DNA of 64,000 nucleotides, taken from contig JAJEKB010000426.1 of the NCBI GenBank assembly GCA_022393335.1, positions 1 through 64,000 on the forward strand, given 5' to 3'. Below the pieces are notes generated by a model that did no database searches, had not been told where the DNA came from, and saw only the letters and a program-made list of their open reading frames with translations. Both the position numbers and the translations under genes were made by a program. The number at the start of each line of letters is the position of its first letter. Positions within the stretch are counted from its first letter, which is position 1. This stretch comes from Macrotrachela quadricornifera. Its lineage: Eukaryota > Rotifera > Eurotatoria > Philodinida > Philodinidae. Below, in pieces: positions 25,001 to 44,093 of the stretch.

Positions 25001-28000
25001 TTAATTGAACAATTACTTGAACATGATCCATCAAAACGTTTAGGTTCATTAGGTGGTTCATTTGAAATTCGTACACATCCATTTTTATCTTGCATTAATT
25101 GGAATACATTATTACGTGAAAAAGCTGATTTTGTACCTGTATTAGAATCACCTGATGATACATCTTATTTTGATACAAGACAAGATCGTTATAAACATTC
25201 AAATTCAGATGATGATGATGATGATAATGATAATTTATTATCATCAGCAACAACAAATAATGATTCAGGATCATTATTTGCATCATTTTCATCTGTATCA
25301 TTAAAATATGTTTCAGAATTATCTGGAAATCATAAACGAAATCAATTAAATAAACAAGATAATGATTCATTATCATCAAGAGATGTATCAAGAGCTAATT
25401 CATGTACAGATTCATTTAGTTCAAATAATATTATTCATATTGATTCACCAAATGATTTTCAACCACTTCTTATGAGTCAATCAATGACAAATGAAAAAGG
25501 TAATAATTATTTTAGATTTTTTTGTGTTGTTTTTTTTTTGAAATGTTTATATTTCCTTAAGCTTTCTCCTTCCTTCTCACAATTGATCTCAAAGCTAAGT
25601 GCGTTGAAATTGCATGAAATTTTTAGTCCTCTACTATATAGTTTGAGAGTGATACGCAATAGACAGAGATACAAAAAAATAGATCGTTTTATCTATAAGA
25701 ACTCTTTATGTATCTTCATTATATATATATTTCTTTTGTTCAAAAGAATATGTCAGGATGCAGAGTCAATGAGAGTTTCTTTTTTTAAAACACTTATCTA
25801 TAAAGTGAAGAAAAGAATTGACAAGTTTAATCACTCGAAAACCTCTTTAAAAAGAAAAGGCTTTCTATTTATAAAAGCACTTTTCAATATAATAATAACA
25901 ATACTTTATTCAAAAAACAGAGCCTTAGAGGTACTGCAATTTTTGACGCCCTTTCAAACAAAAACAATATTGAATATACAGAATGAATGTACATAGAAAA
26001 ATTTAAATTGTATGTTTGACAAATAAACAAAAAAAGATTTTCCGTTTCTTTCTGAAAAAAATTAATAGTCAAATTTTTATATATGATATAATTTTAGTTG
26101 AATCACCTACAATTCAACCAATATTTGGTTCGGATACATTTGAACCAATACTTGTTTCATCTGATGAATCAGAATCTTCATCAAAAAAATTAAATTCATC
26201 ATCATCTTCTCTTTCATCATCACAAAAGAATATCGATAATAATGAAAAGAAAAATCTTGTATCATCTACAAAACATTATAAACAACGAAAAACTTCTTTG
26301 AAAATACTTGAAAAACAAAATTCAGTTGATAGTGGTGATGATAATCAACAAGAAAAAAATAAATATCGTCATCATAAAAAATCTCATATACCACGTGTAT
26401 TATCACCAATTAAATCAAAACAAACAAATTTAACTACACCTATTGTATCAGTATCAAATGAAAATTCATCGTCATCTTATAAATCAGTAAAATATCAAAA
26501 CCAACAACAACAACAATCATATAATTTTCCACGTTCACTTTCAAAATCCTTTTCATCATCATCATCATGTTCATCTCCACCACCAATTTGGTTTAATAAT
26601 CAGGTTTAACAGATATAAATTAAATAATTAAAATTTTATTTTCTTTTCTTTTTTAGGATGATCGTTCTCATCGTCAAATTCATCGTCATAATATGGCTAT
26701 TTCTCCACTTGAACGTGATACAACTCTTAAAACTGAACAACAAAATTCACATTCATTATCAAGAATGTCACCAATTAATTCAATGACACATAATCTTCGA
26801 CCACCAATTATTATTCATCGTGGTCCACGTACATTTGGTTTTACATTACGTGCTGTTAAAGTCTTTCATGGAAATACAGATTATTATACAACACAACATG
26901 TTGTTGTTGCTGTTCAAGGTCCAGCTGAAGAAGCTGGTTTAAGACCAAATGATATTATAACACATGTTAATGAATGTCCAGTAACTGGTTTATATCATTC
27001 TGAAGTTGTTAAATTAATACTTAGTGGATCACAAAAATTATCTATACGTGCTATACCATCATCAGAAACTCAAATACGTACTGGTGGAAGACGTCGTTCA
27101 CCATCAAAACAAAAAAATCGTTATCAACAACAACCAGAAAAAAAACTTTCGATTCATAATGATCATCATCATCATCAACAACAACAGATAACATCTTGTC
27201 AAAAACATCGAATGAATTCATTAGGAAATAATATTGTTAATACCAGTGGAAATACTTCAAATAAAAAATATCAACATAATACTTCTTTATTTCGACGTTT
27301 AAGTGAAAGAAAAGTAGCCCGTGATATTGAAGCAGCAGCTGCTGCTGGAGTTTCATTAACTATTTCACCAACATGTACAAATACGAATAATAATAATACT
27401 AACACTAATACTACATCATCATCAACAACAACAAATAAAGATGTTCTTTCAGCTTCTTTACCATTACTTTCATTTACTCGATTATCAAATGATAATAATA
27501 ATGAACGATCTATATCATTAGAACATCAACTTGATCCTTCAGAATGGCCTCCACTCAAATCATCTATCAATGAATCAGATTCATCACAATCAGCAGTATT
27601 ACCATCTATTGTTAAGCAAAAATCTCAAGTCAGTATACAAATTATATTCAAAATATGAAAAAAAGTTACTAAAATATTTTTTTTTCTTTAAAGACTTCAA
27701 TTTCACCTTTGGCTACATGTGCATCTACAATTGATGAATCAGTTCATCAATCTTTTTCCAAAAGTCAGAATAGTACAAGTAGTAACCAAGTTCAATTTCT
27801 GGTAAACAATAATACTAACGAACAAAATGATCAGTTCTAATATATTCATATATCTTGCTTTAAAAACAATTTGATTATGCTTATCTAATTATCTGTGCAT
27901 ATTTTTAATTAATCTTTTATTAACTAATACTAACTTGATTAATTATTAATTCTAACAAATGGTGATTAAATATTTATTTTTAAAAACAAAAAATAAAATA

Positions 28001-28334
28001 AAAATAACAATGATTTAAAAATGATTTTTTTTAGTCTCAACATAATCCTAAGAATCAAAATTATTTCTATACACCAATGATCTCAACACATAAGAAAAAA
28101 CTTGTACGTCAAAATGCCATTAATATTCCTCCACCACCCTTACCATTACAATCTCAAATTACATATGAAAATAATCTCAATTGCAATAAGCAATCATATT
28201 ATCATCATCATCCATTAACACGTTCATTATCTACTGAATCATCAACGAGTTCAATATCGACATTAAAAAATATCGATAATAGTTCTTCAAATCCGGTTAC
28301 AATTTCTACAAAAAAATTCTGTCGACGAAGATAG
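22095..28334 (+). CDS. MAST: microtubule-associated serine/threonine kinase (MAST family)
   Basis: AGC-type kinase with the MAST architecture, in seven exons: 22095-22371, 22493-23829, 24059-25499, 26098-26603, 26657-27628, 27694-27801, 28035-28334 (1646 aa). A Ser/Arg-rich lead is followed by the MAST pre-kinase domain (DUF1908, residues about 365-538; [17 protein letters not shown]). The kinase (about 594-880) has [42 protein letters not shown] and [11 protein letters not shown]. Then a PDZ domain (about 1238-1330) with [16 protein letters not shown] and [12 protein letters not shown]. The C-terminus is low-complexity His/Gln/Ser. All catalytic residues are intact. Retention of intron 6 would end the protein at a TAA near 27838-27840, an alternative tail. 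Animals have MAST1-4; which one this equals cannot be said. Family members bind microtubules and PTEN through the PDZ. Confidence 0.95.
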
Positions 28335-31300
28335 GTATTTTTTTTTCTTCAAATGTTTACTATATATTTGTTAAAATTAATGTTGTATATAAATGTGTCT
28401 AATAGCTTGTTTTTTTTTTGTCTTTCAAATAATTTGTCTTTATTTTTTTCTTTAAAAAACAAAAAATATAATCAGCTGAATAAGTGTGCTGCTTTTATTG
28501 TTGTCCTTAGGACTTGTATTGTTTTTTTCTTTTGAATGATGATGTTGATGATGATGATTATATTTGTTTGTTTGTTTGTTTTTGAGACAAAATGTATTGT
28601 TCAAATTTAATAATGAATATTACAAAAATGTATTCTCATTGAAATGATATAGTTTTTCTTTTTTTATATGAAGATACAAGTTGAAAGCTTTGGATGATAG
28701 TATGATTGCTGTCATCTGACTATATCTTATTGTCTCAATATATACGATAGAATCATTTAATGACTTTGAATTGAACTATATTCATTGCACTGTTTGATAT
28801 CTTTGAATATTTTGACTGGTAAGCAACTTTCAGAAAGCCATACATCTACGCATGAACTATCTAATGAAACCAATGCGTGAGACATAATAAATAGTTCACT
28901 TTTGTATTTCAATTTTTTACTACTCAATACGTTGTAGTAAAAAAACTAAATATGCCACAAGATTCAACATAAAGAGCTCTATAATTTATCTTTTCCAGGA
29001 ATTTGTAATCACTCTCTATTTATTTCATGATATTCATCTCATTTCTGTATTCATTCATCGCTCCAACCTATAAGTAGACCGATTATAATTCAGATAAAGC
29101 ATGTGATAGACAACTATTATTCAGTCGTCAATACTGCTTCTATCCTAATCTATGACTATTATTACATAACGTCAATTATGAGATCCTCGAGAAGTCAGGT
29201 CAACGTTTACTTGATGGTTTTGTTTATCGACATGCTAAAATAACTAAAACCATCTGGCGTTGTGATCAAAATAATTGTGCAGGTCTATGCGAACTTGATA
29301 ATGAGTGAGAAATTGCAGACGTGACAAGTAAAACTAAGAAAACATGCAAAATATGAACGTTTGAATGAACAATTATAAAAATTACTTTCTTCTTTTCATT
29401 TGATTACAAGAGACGTGTATTTTAAAATAGCAAGAGCACAGTTCAATTTTTCATATGATTGTGATTGTGTTCAAAATAAATTTATTTTCTTGTATTTTCT
29501 AACTCCTCTTTATGCTGAGAGTTCAATTGTCGAGTCACCCATAGAAGTTTGCTTTTTCTGAAAATGAAAATAAAGTACATAATTAAAATCAACTGTCTTT
29601 GGTAAATTATGAAACTTTTTACTGTACATCATTTAATGTATTCTGTTTATTTTAAATAAAACATATCAAGTAGTGAATAAAATAAAAATGCGTTTATCAT
29701 ATATGGAAAAAAAATCTTTTTCTTAGCATGGAATTCTCATCACTCAGAATTTTAATTAGTTTTAAAACCCAACAATACAACTGTAAAATTAATTGTAGAA
29801 CTGTTCATATTGCATTTTAGGACATGATTTATTTTTTTTTAATACAACGCATTTCAGCAGTAAAAAAAAATTGGATCATTTATTGTACCCTAGTTTCTTA
29901 TTACCAATCGACATTTGTCGATGTATATCAAATTACTATACTCCACATTGAAAATAATTCAAATTAGATTGCTTTTACGAAATAGTTTATTATTGTTTGT
30001 ATGATTCTATTCGACATATCAATTGTTTTGAATTCAATTATATTCTGATCTATATTTATCAAAGATATAAATATATGCAAAAACAAAGTTGACTGTTTTG
30101 AAGGCAAAGTAAAGGGGTATACTATCACTGAATTGTATCTATTGTAAATGTTACTATAGATTGAAATGTCAAATTTTAACACAAAAAGATTCCATCTTTT
30201 ATTAAGTGATATTTTGTGGTATAGAATCCATCAAAATACTTCAATAAATCAATAATCATTTGTTTTTACTTAACAAGATTGTTTTTTCATAGATGACTTT
30301 TCAAACTAAAAAGTTATATGATATCACCTGTAATCTCTATCTGTTTACATCTTTGACTATCATCAAAAAATTCTTATTTCTTCTTATTGTATAAAAAGAT
30401 TCATTTGTAAAAATATGATAAGTATCTATTGACTTATTCTTTAAGTAGTCGTGATTGACTGAGTACTTATGTAGTTGTTGTTCAATGAGCAAGAATTTTG
30501 TTCTAATCAAGTCAGATTTAATAAACGAAAAAGCAAAGAATATGCAAAATAGATCATTCTAATTGTTTTATTTTCTCTTACTATCTATACACACTGTCAT
30601 TAGATTGATAATGAAATAAAATAATATTCATAGTATATATCACTAAATATTCGAGCATGTTCTGTATATAATTCATTTTTCTATTATATTTAGAATCAAT
30701 TATGTATCGATATTATGACTGCAACAGCATATACTCGTTCGTCAGCTTAGAAAAATCAATTTTACAAGCAAATTTTATGTAAGCAATTTAAAGATTATGA
30801 TCATTTATTTCCGAATGTATGAAATCGGCTTAAAAGTCTCAATTTTATATGATTATTTATTTCATTTTATTTAAAGAATCAATACCATATTTCTGTAAAT
30901 TAAACTGACATTGTATTATTAATGTTGTATGTCCATACTAGTAAAATATGTAATGTTAACATATGTCTCATCTAAATAACACGGTTTACAAATTATTCGA
31001 AAATCATATTATTTGTATACACTGATATTTATAAAAAAATAAATCTGATGATTTATTTCATCAAAAATTGTGAAATAGTTGAAGATATTGGCTTTAGTTA
31101 TTAATAAAAAATTTTTTTAAATTTAATAAGAAAGATAAAATTATGTGCATATGAATTATTTTCTTCATATGATTATATTAAAATTTCTATAAATTCTTTT
31201 CTCGATAGAAATTAAATTAACAATAAACTGATCAATCATAGTTTGTTTTTTTTTTGATAAAATAATCTATTGATTTAATTCTACATCAATTAGAAGAATG

Positions 31301-32345
31301 AATTATTCTATGTTAAAGTTAGTTTAAATAATAAGATAAAATATGTATTGAATTGAACATATGAAAGTAACCTTTTCCTGAGATTATGAAGTATATAGTG
31401 TTAGACAAGCTGTTCAGTGATAATTATCAAGATTAAACATATGTTGATTTATTTTAACTAAAAATTGATTGGTTAATATAAAAAGAACATTAAATAATTA
31501 TTATAATAAGATTTCAATTTAACCTTTTTTTTTGTTAAGATTAAAACCAGATGTTATTTTATTTATATTATTATATAATCAAAGCCAAAGACTATATTCT
31601 AGAAGAAATAATTAGATAATGAATCTGATAAAAAAAAGAAAGAAATCTTCATTTCTTTTTTTAGATTTAATTTTGAATGGATGCTTATAATAAAATTGTT
31701 CTATTCTTTTTTTCTCTTTCGGTTATAAAATAAAACATGAGTTCTTTTTTTTTTCTTTTTCTTGTAACCACAATGACGACACATGCGTTGTGTTCTGCTG
31801 CCAATGTATGAATGTTCTTTCGCCCAATGATAATGATGTCATGGACCTCGTGAGCATGCATTCACATGATGTGTGTGCGCACAACAACGACGATCACATG
31901 CCTACTCCGTCATCGTTCGTTCTTTCTCGTGCTCTCTTTCCCTCTCCCTCTCTTTTCTTTCTTCGTCACCAACAGCAGCAGTTGTCAAAATGTATATACG
32001 GAGTAGAAAACAAGATCCAGCATCATTTTTTCCTTTTTTCTTCTATGTCGACCGTCGTCGATTATTCGAGAGAGAGAGAAAATGTGTGCGTGTGTGCATG
32101 GTCGTCATCATTACTATTTCTTTATATAACATAGTGTCTTCTCGAGAATAAATCATTTCTTGTCCGCCCTCGTTCAAGGTTTATTTTTTCTACCGTAGAA
32201 ATTTGAGCTTTTGCTTTAAAAATTGCCCTTGACGTTTATTAGAAAAAGAAACTATACATTTATATTTTAATTCTTTTTTTTTTGTTTAGATTTTTCTTTT
32301 TTCTATTTCTTTTTTTTACTTAACCGTCTTTGAATATTTATATTT
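28335..32345. other. intergenic region with a transposon relic
   Basis: About 4 kb. It begins with the MAST 3' UTR (GATGAT and TTTG simple repeats near 28540-28585). It contains a FLYWCH-domain relic (29180-29370, separate entry) and otherwise AT-rich DNA. From about 31760 to 32150 the sequence becomes GC-richer with CT-rich tracts and CG dinucleotides, which looks like the promoter or 5' UTR of the ORF at 32346; the open frames there have codon content unlike the neighbouring genes. Confidence 0.5.
29180..29370 (+). pseudogene. FLYWCH zinc-finger relic, likely from a MULE-type transposon
   Basis: Reading GAG at 29180 gives SGQRLLDGFVYRHAKITKT, then IWRCDQNNCAGLCELDNE and a stop at 29306-29308. 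The pattern DGF.Y - K - WRC - C matches the FLYWCH domain (F/Y-L...WxCxxxxC...H), often found at the N-terminus of Mutator-like transposases. The last His region is lost and stops follow. There is no start codon, splice context or neighbouring transposase, so it is a decayed fragment. Confidence 0.6.
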
Positions 32346-32750
32346 ATGGCTGCTAAAAATCTTATTTTCAAATCATCACCGAAACAAATGAGTGATTCAT
32401 GGATTGTTATTGATGATCAAGATGAATCGGACTTTGTCCTTATTGAAAATGAATATGATAAACAACATCAACAACAAAAATTCTCTCCAAAATCTTCACC
32501 ACAATCAAAACGACCATTAGGACAAAATAATAAATCATCAAATATTTCTCAAACATTATCAGGGGTTACAAATAATAAACAACATAATAAAAAACGCAAA
32601 TGGAAGGTGCTTTATTCATTACCATCAACAGGAATTCAAGGAAATGTTAATGCAGCAAATCTTGATTCATATGTTATGGATCAACATGCACAATTATTTG
32701 ATAAAAGTGATTTGTTTAATTCTCAACAACGTATTATTAGAGTCAAGTGA
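32346..32750 (+). CDS. uncharacterised 134-aa intronless ORF with two LIR-like motifs
   Basis: A single open frame, acidic at the N-terminus and basic/Gln-rich in the middle. Residues 17-36 hold two adjacent hydrophobic motifs in acidic context: SDSWIVIDD and SDFVLIENE. Both fit the W/F/Y-x-x-L/I/V LC3-interacting pattern, and the first resembles the GWLIID motif of TP53INP1/2. The C-terminal QPCQR motif of TP53INP is not present, so I do not assign that family. The C-terminal half (KRKWKVLYSLPSTG, LDSYVMDQHAQLFDK) looks globular. The last codons overlap a possible donor (AAGTGA). It stands alone, with a GC-richer, CT-rich region upstream that could be its promoter. The reading frame has normal local codon use, so it is probably real. 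Confidence 0.6.
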   Translation: MAAKNLIFKSSPKQMSDSWIVIDDQDESDFVLIENEYDKQHQQQKFSPKSSPQSKRPLGQNNKSSNISQTLSGVTNNKQHNKKRKWKVLYSLPSTGIQGNVNAANLDSYVMDQHAQLFDKSDLFNSQQRIIRVK

Positions 32751-33834
32751 TCTCAATTTATCTGTTTTTTTTTTGTCTCATTAATGCCAGAGCTAGATTA
32801 GATTTCTTTCTCAAACCCGATTTCATTTTCTAATCTAGTATTGTACACTAATATAATATTATTTTTTGGAGTTTTCGGTTTTTTTCCTTCTCATTTGCTA
32901 TATTTGTATATTTCTTTTTTTCTCGTTTACTCTTATTATTTCTGTTTTTTCGTTTTTCTTTTCCTTTTGTCTCCTTTTTTTGCGACATTCAACAATACAG
33001 ATATATGAGTAAGAGAAAGTATCGAGCAAAAACTTTCCTTCCTGTTTCTTTTGTATTATTATTTATGTTTTTCATTCAATCTATTCGAGAGATAAGATTG
33101 TATATCTATGTACGTTTGTTTATTTAAACTTTTTTCTATATATATATATATATATATGTATTTCTTATACATTTTGTTGTCATCGTCTATAGTATTTATG
33201 TATATAACAGAAAAAAAAACGATGAATGGTGTAACGGAATCAGAAGAAGCTTGGACAAAAAATATTTAAATAAAAATAAAACGATTTAGGACAAGTCAAA
33301 AAAAAAATATTTTGTATAAAATTGTTAAAATTTTAATATATCTTTTTATTTTTGTTGCATTCGAACGAAAAGAAAAATCTTTGTCAATATTATGAAAATA
33401 AAAAAATTGCGTCGAATAATAAAGCCTTACGTAGTACGAATATGCAAATAATTTTCTATTATTAAAAGTATATATTTATTTTAGTAATCAATATTATCAT
33501 TTTTTTTGCGACTTATATTTCTTTTCTAATTGACCTTTTATTTTTTGCCAGAAACCTTATATTCAACACGGATAATATGATTTATATTTACAATAATTTT
33601 TAGTAAATACAATATATCTATGATATTCTTTTAATTGTAATAAGAATGTAATAAATGATAGAAAAAATTTTCTCACGAGATATTACTTATATAAATATGC
33701 ATCCATTATCTTTATTATTTATGTCATTTGTGGGAGTGTATGTAGGCGAGAATTATTAGTACCAGTTTGTGTTATTATAGATAAGTGCTTCTGATTTTTG
33801 ACTCTTGATGAAGTTATTAAAATATGTATACCGT
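32751..33834. other. 3' UTR and spacer
   Basis: About 1.1 kb of T-rich sequence after the 134-aa ORF. It contains a TA run (about 33138-33158) and several AATAAA-like motifs (near 33271 and 33399). No further gene is seen before the tRNA. Confidence 0.5.
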
Positions 33835-33906
33835 GGCCTGATGGTCTAGTGGTATGATTCTCGCTTTGGGTGCGAGAGGTTCCGGGTTCGATCCCCGGTC
33901 AGGCCC
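33835..33906 (+). tRNA. tRNA-Pro (anticodon TGG)
   Basis: A full 72-nt cloverleaf without intron. The acceptor stem is GGCCTGA with TCAGGCC, plus discriminator C at 33906. The D arm is GGTCTAGTGGTATGATT. The anticodon stem CTCGC/GCGAG encloses the loop TTTGGGT (anticodon TGG). The T arm is CCGGG TTCGATC CCCGG. A and B box promoter sequences (TGGTCTAGTGG and GGTTCGATCC) are intact. It reads proline codons, chiefly CCA, the favoured proline codon in this AT-rich genome. Confidence 0.96.
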
Positions 33907-33913
33907 TGTTCTC

Positions 33914-33921
33914 TTTTTTTT
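33914..33921 (+). terminator. RNA polymerase III terminator of tRNA-Pro
   Basis: A run of eight T residues begins 7 bases after the mature tRNA end, the standard Pol III stop signal. Confidence 0.85.
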
Positions 33922-36900
33922 GTTTTTGTCGTCAAATTGTATGAAAAATATGTGTACAATAAAAATGTCTGTATAAATGTGGTTTGTCACTTGTAATTGG
34001 ATAAATATTAACAAATTTTTTTTATTAGAAAAAAAACTTTAATTTAAGTAAAAGTATATAGAAGGATATAATGAATGCATACAATCACTTACAATTATAA
34101 TTATTAAATTCATCTGTTTTTTTTCAATTATTCATTGAATAAATAATATAAGTTATTATGCATAGAGAAAACTTTTTTTTGAAATAAATTCTGTTATTTA
34201 TATTATGAATTTATGTTTTATAATATTTTTTATTATATTCTGTAGAATAGAATCATAATTGAAAATAGATATTTACTCGAAATTAATTACACTATCGAAA
34301 TGATTTAAAATTAAAATCTACTTTGATCCGTAATATAAATCAGTATGAGATCAATTTTAAATAACTACTCTCCGATAAAAAAAAAAGAAATCAATGGTAA
34401 TATTAGATATTTTTTCTAAAAATAAAATTGCTTTTTAAATTATTTTTCTTTTCATTTTTTTATATATTTATGCTAATAAAAATTTTTTCTTTAAAATTAA
34501 TAATTAAACCGAATAACGTTGCATAAGATGCTGTATTATTAACAATCTCAACTAGATGAAATCATTCTTTTTTTGAATCACAATAACCAGGAAAAACATA
34601 TATCGAATTGAAATTATATTTCACCTTCCTAAAGTTATTTATTAAATAAAAGAAAGTAAAATAGGTCATTGAAAAATGTCAAGTGTAAATTCTCATATAT
34701 TAATCGATCATAACGTAAAAATATGTTATCGACCTTGAACATTATCTTGGATATCTGAGACACGTTTAATTAATAATAGTTCAAGTGAATCGATGTCAAA
34801 CTTATCAGACATGACTGACAGTCTAGTTATAACACTATATATCTAAAATTACTATACTTATTTTCTATGTTAATATTCGTATTAATTAATACTATAGATT
34901 AGAAATTTATGGTTCAGTTCCAAACACATGAAAAATAAGATGTTCAATCTAAAGATAGTAATTAGCTATCCGGATACAGTTTTTTTTAAAGGATGAATGA
35001 CTTACACAATCTATTTAACAAAAATATGATACTATTTATATTTTGATGAATGTATAGAATAACATGTGCAAGACTAATATTGTAATTTAGTATGAAAATA
35101 TCTCATGAAACTAGTTTAATACTTTCATTAATAATATATTAATGGAGAACATGAAATGAATAGACATCTTTTGTATTTATTCTTTCTAATGTTCTAAAAC
35201 ATTTTATTTAAAAATGTTTTACATTATAGAATAGAGCAAAGTGCCTTTAAACGTTTTGACAGTCAACAAATAATTGCATGAATGTACTTAAATTATTTTA
35301 ATTCTATTAGCTAAAAACAATTGTTCGGTAAATAATTAATATATTATTTTTCAAAAATTTTTCTTTATGTTTTATTCTACCATATAGAATTTGTCGTGCT
35401 CTTTCTACTTGTGTAGACACATAAATTTTTATGATTTAACATTTCTACAAATGAAAAATAAGTCGATAGATATATAGATTACTATTCAATGTTTTATTTG
35501 ATTTAAGATAATATATTATTAACTTGAAATAATATTAATTATATCAAATCATTTTACTTATGTCAATTTTAATTAAAAGTTCATCATCATATTCATATTC
35601 TTTTTCAATTTCAATCAAGTTGAAATAATAAAAAGAATAAAGTTGTAAGATAATAATTAAGAAATCAAATTAAATACTAAATAAATTAAGTTTATCATTA
35701 GAACTATTTTTTTAAAAACTTTCTTAACCTTTGAAATACAATTCATTATATTAAAAAAAGAATGAACGTGACAAAACTAATGATGATGCCAATCACAAGC
35801 ATAGAAATACCACTATTTCCTAATTATAAAAGGTATATAAATCATTGTATGGTAAATATATGATGAATCTTGTTCAAATTGAAGATCGTCTATTCTATGT
35901 AAAAAATGAGTTGCTTCTATTATAAGAACAAAGCATAAAAATCCTGAATTAAAACTAAAAAATTCAAATTGTAGTTGAATAAACAAAGAGCATATTGTAA
36001 GGTCATTGTGTCCATATTTTCTATCATAAAATTACTGTATATTGATCTTTTTCTGAATATAATTTCGACTCTAAGAAAACCAATTATGTGAATCAATAGA
36101 GATGATTGAGTTGTATTTGAATTACGAATAGGAACTTGAAAAAAAATTCCTGGTTGAATTATATATGCGATTATTCGAATTTTAATTGTTAAATCTAACT
36201 CGATCTAATGGCTTCATACCGTAGTTTATATTTCAGATTAAGTAGGGTTTTACATCAGATTGATCTGGTAAGGTTTATTTAAGGTATATTAAATAATTAA
36301 TAACATTTGAATGAGCACGGCGTCGGGCATTATCGTCAAAAGTAACTTGATATTTTTTGTACTGATGGCATGCTTTGTTATTATATATTCTATAGACAAT
36401 AAATTCTAGGTATTATTAATATGATAGTCGTGATCTATCATCTAGTTTTTATCAACATTATTTGTAAGTATAGAATCATTTAATCTATAGAATACAGATA
36501 AGAAAAGTTTTGATTGTAACCTATTTTTGCGAGTAATAACCGTTGATGATTCACTACTATTAATCTAGTTTGCGTTGGTTAAATTTGCACTTAACTTGTT
36601 TACGAGAAAAACTTTATCTCATTATCTATAATAATAAAAATTAATCATCTCGAATCATCATGAAATTTGGGCAAATTACCTACATTACAAATATTAGATA
36701 GAACGAGACGTTAATCTTAATAATATTGTAAGTTCCTAATGAATTATTTTAGCATCTATTCATACAATACTCTATGTTTTAATTCATTATTGATTTTTCG
36801 AAACTTTGTGTTAATTACAATTAGATTTCATTTGAAACTAAATTTCAAATTCAATTCGTATCCAAGCAGACAAAAATTTTTGAAAAGTTTTATTCGTTTA

Positions 36901-37361
36901 CATATAGATAAAACACTCTAATATTTATTCATACAACAAACATTTTCATAGTAACGAAATTTAAAAAACATAAACAGAAATTTTGATCAAGACTATTCAA
37001 TTTAAAAAAAAACATACAATTGGTAGAATAAATAATAATCATATTCATATTTATTTTTCTTTGATTATATAATTTAAAAATAATGTTTAGATATTATTTT
37101 TATTTTATTTCATCATTTGTTTTGTTGATAAAATCATTTTTAATTCAATTTTATTTTATTGGTTATAAACAAAGGACCAATAGGAAAAAGTTAAATTCTT
37201 ATTGGCTTACAACTAGAATCAATGATGACAAGTCAGGTGGTATTAATAAACAATTTATTCTGATTCATTCTCAATGACTAGATATAAATATATTATCTTA
37301 TATTCTATATTAAATCATTTATTTAATTTATCTCTTTTAGATGACATAGTTAAAAACACTC
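33922..37361. other. intergenic region between tRNA-Pro and PIK3C3
   Basis: About 3.4 kb, very AT-rich, with short homopolymer runs. I see no exon, inverted-end element or RNA gene that I can support. The final part (tatctcttttag, AG at 37339-37340) is an acceptor-like site 21 bases before the PIK3C3 ATG. Confidence 0.5.
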
Positions 37362-43858
<6,497 letters not shown>

Positions 43859-44083
43859 ATGAAATTTATATATTCTCTTCCTGAATTCTTTTTTTTTTTC
43901 ATCTTTTATGTATAGGCTTAAAAACGAACAATTGTACTAAACTGTTTTTATTTATTTATTATAATTATTATTTTTTTTTTTTTTTGTTGCTATGCTTCAT
44001 TATGTCTATATGTGATTTTATACTAAGAATATGCCAGATAATAATGCGATGCTCTCTATTTGTTCATATTCAGTTTAATTAAG

Positions 44084-44093
44084 TATTTTTCAG
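44084..44093 (+). promoter_or_regulatory. acceptor-like site abutting the GPS2 start
   Basis: The tract agtatttttcag ends in AG at 44092-44093 and is followed at once by the GPS2 ATG. The PIK3C3 stop lies 235 bp upstream on the same strand. This is a candidate spliced-leader acceptor. Confidence 0.45.

Noticed and set aside
25500..25996. In-frame continuation of MAST exon 3
   Set aside because: Composition changes to intron-like sequence right after a GT donor, and exon 4 resumes the Ser-rich linker in phase; read-through looks accidental.
31790..32151. Two overlapping plus-strand frames of 92-114 codons
   Set aside because: Made of CT-rich and CG-rich tracts with amino-acid content unlike real genes here; better explained as promoter or 5' UTR of the next ORF.
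33817..34014. Minus-strand open frame of 65 codons (GSNPEPLAPKAR)
   Set aside because: It is the antisense of the tRNA-Pro gene; such peptides are a well-known artefact of reading through tRNAs.
37203..37220. ggcttacaac string resembling part of a rotifer spliced leader
   Set aside because: Only about ten bases of loose similarity, with no donor and no Sm-like site after it; not a spliced-leader RNA gene.
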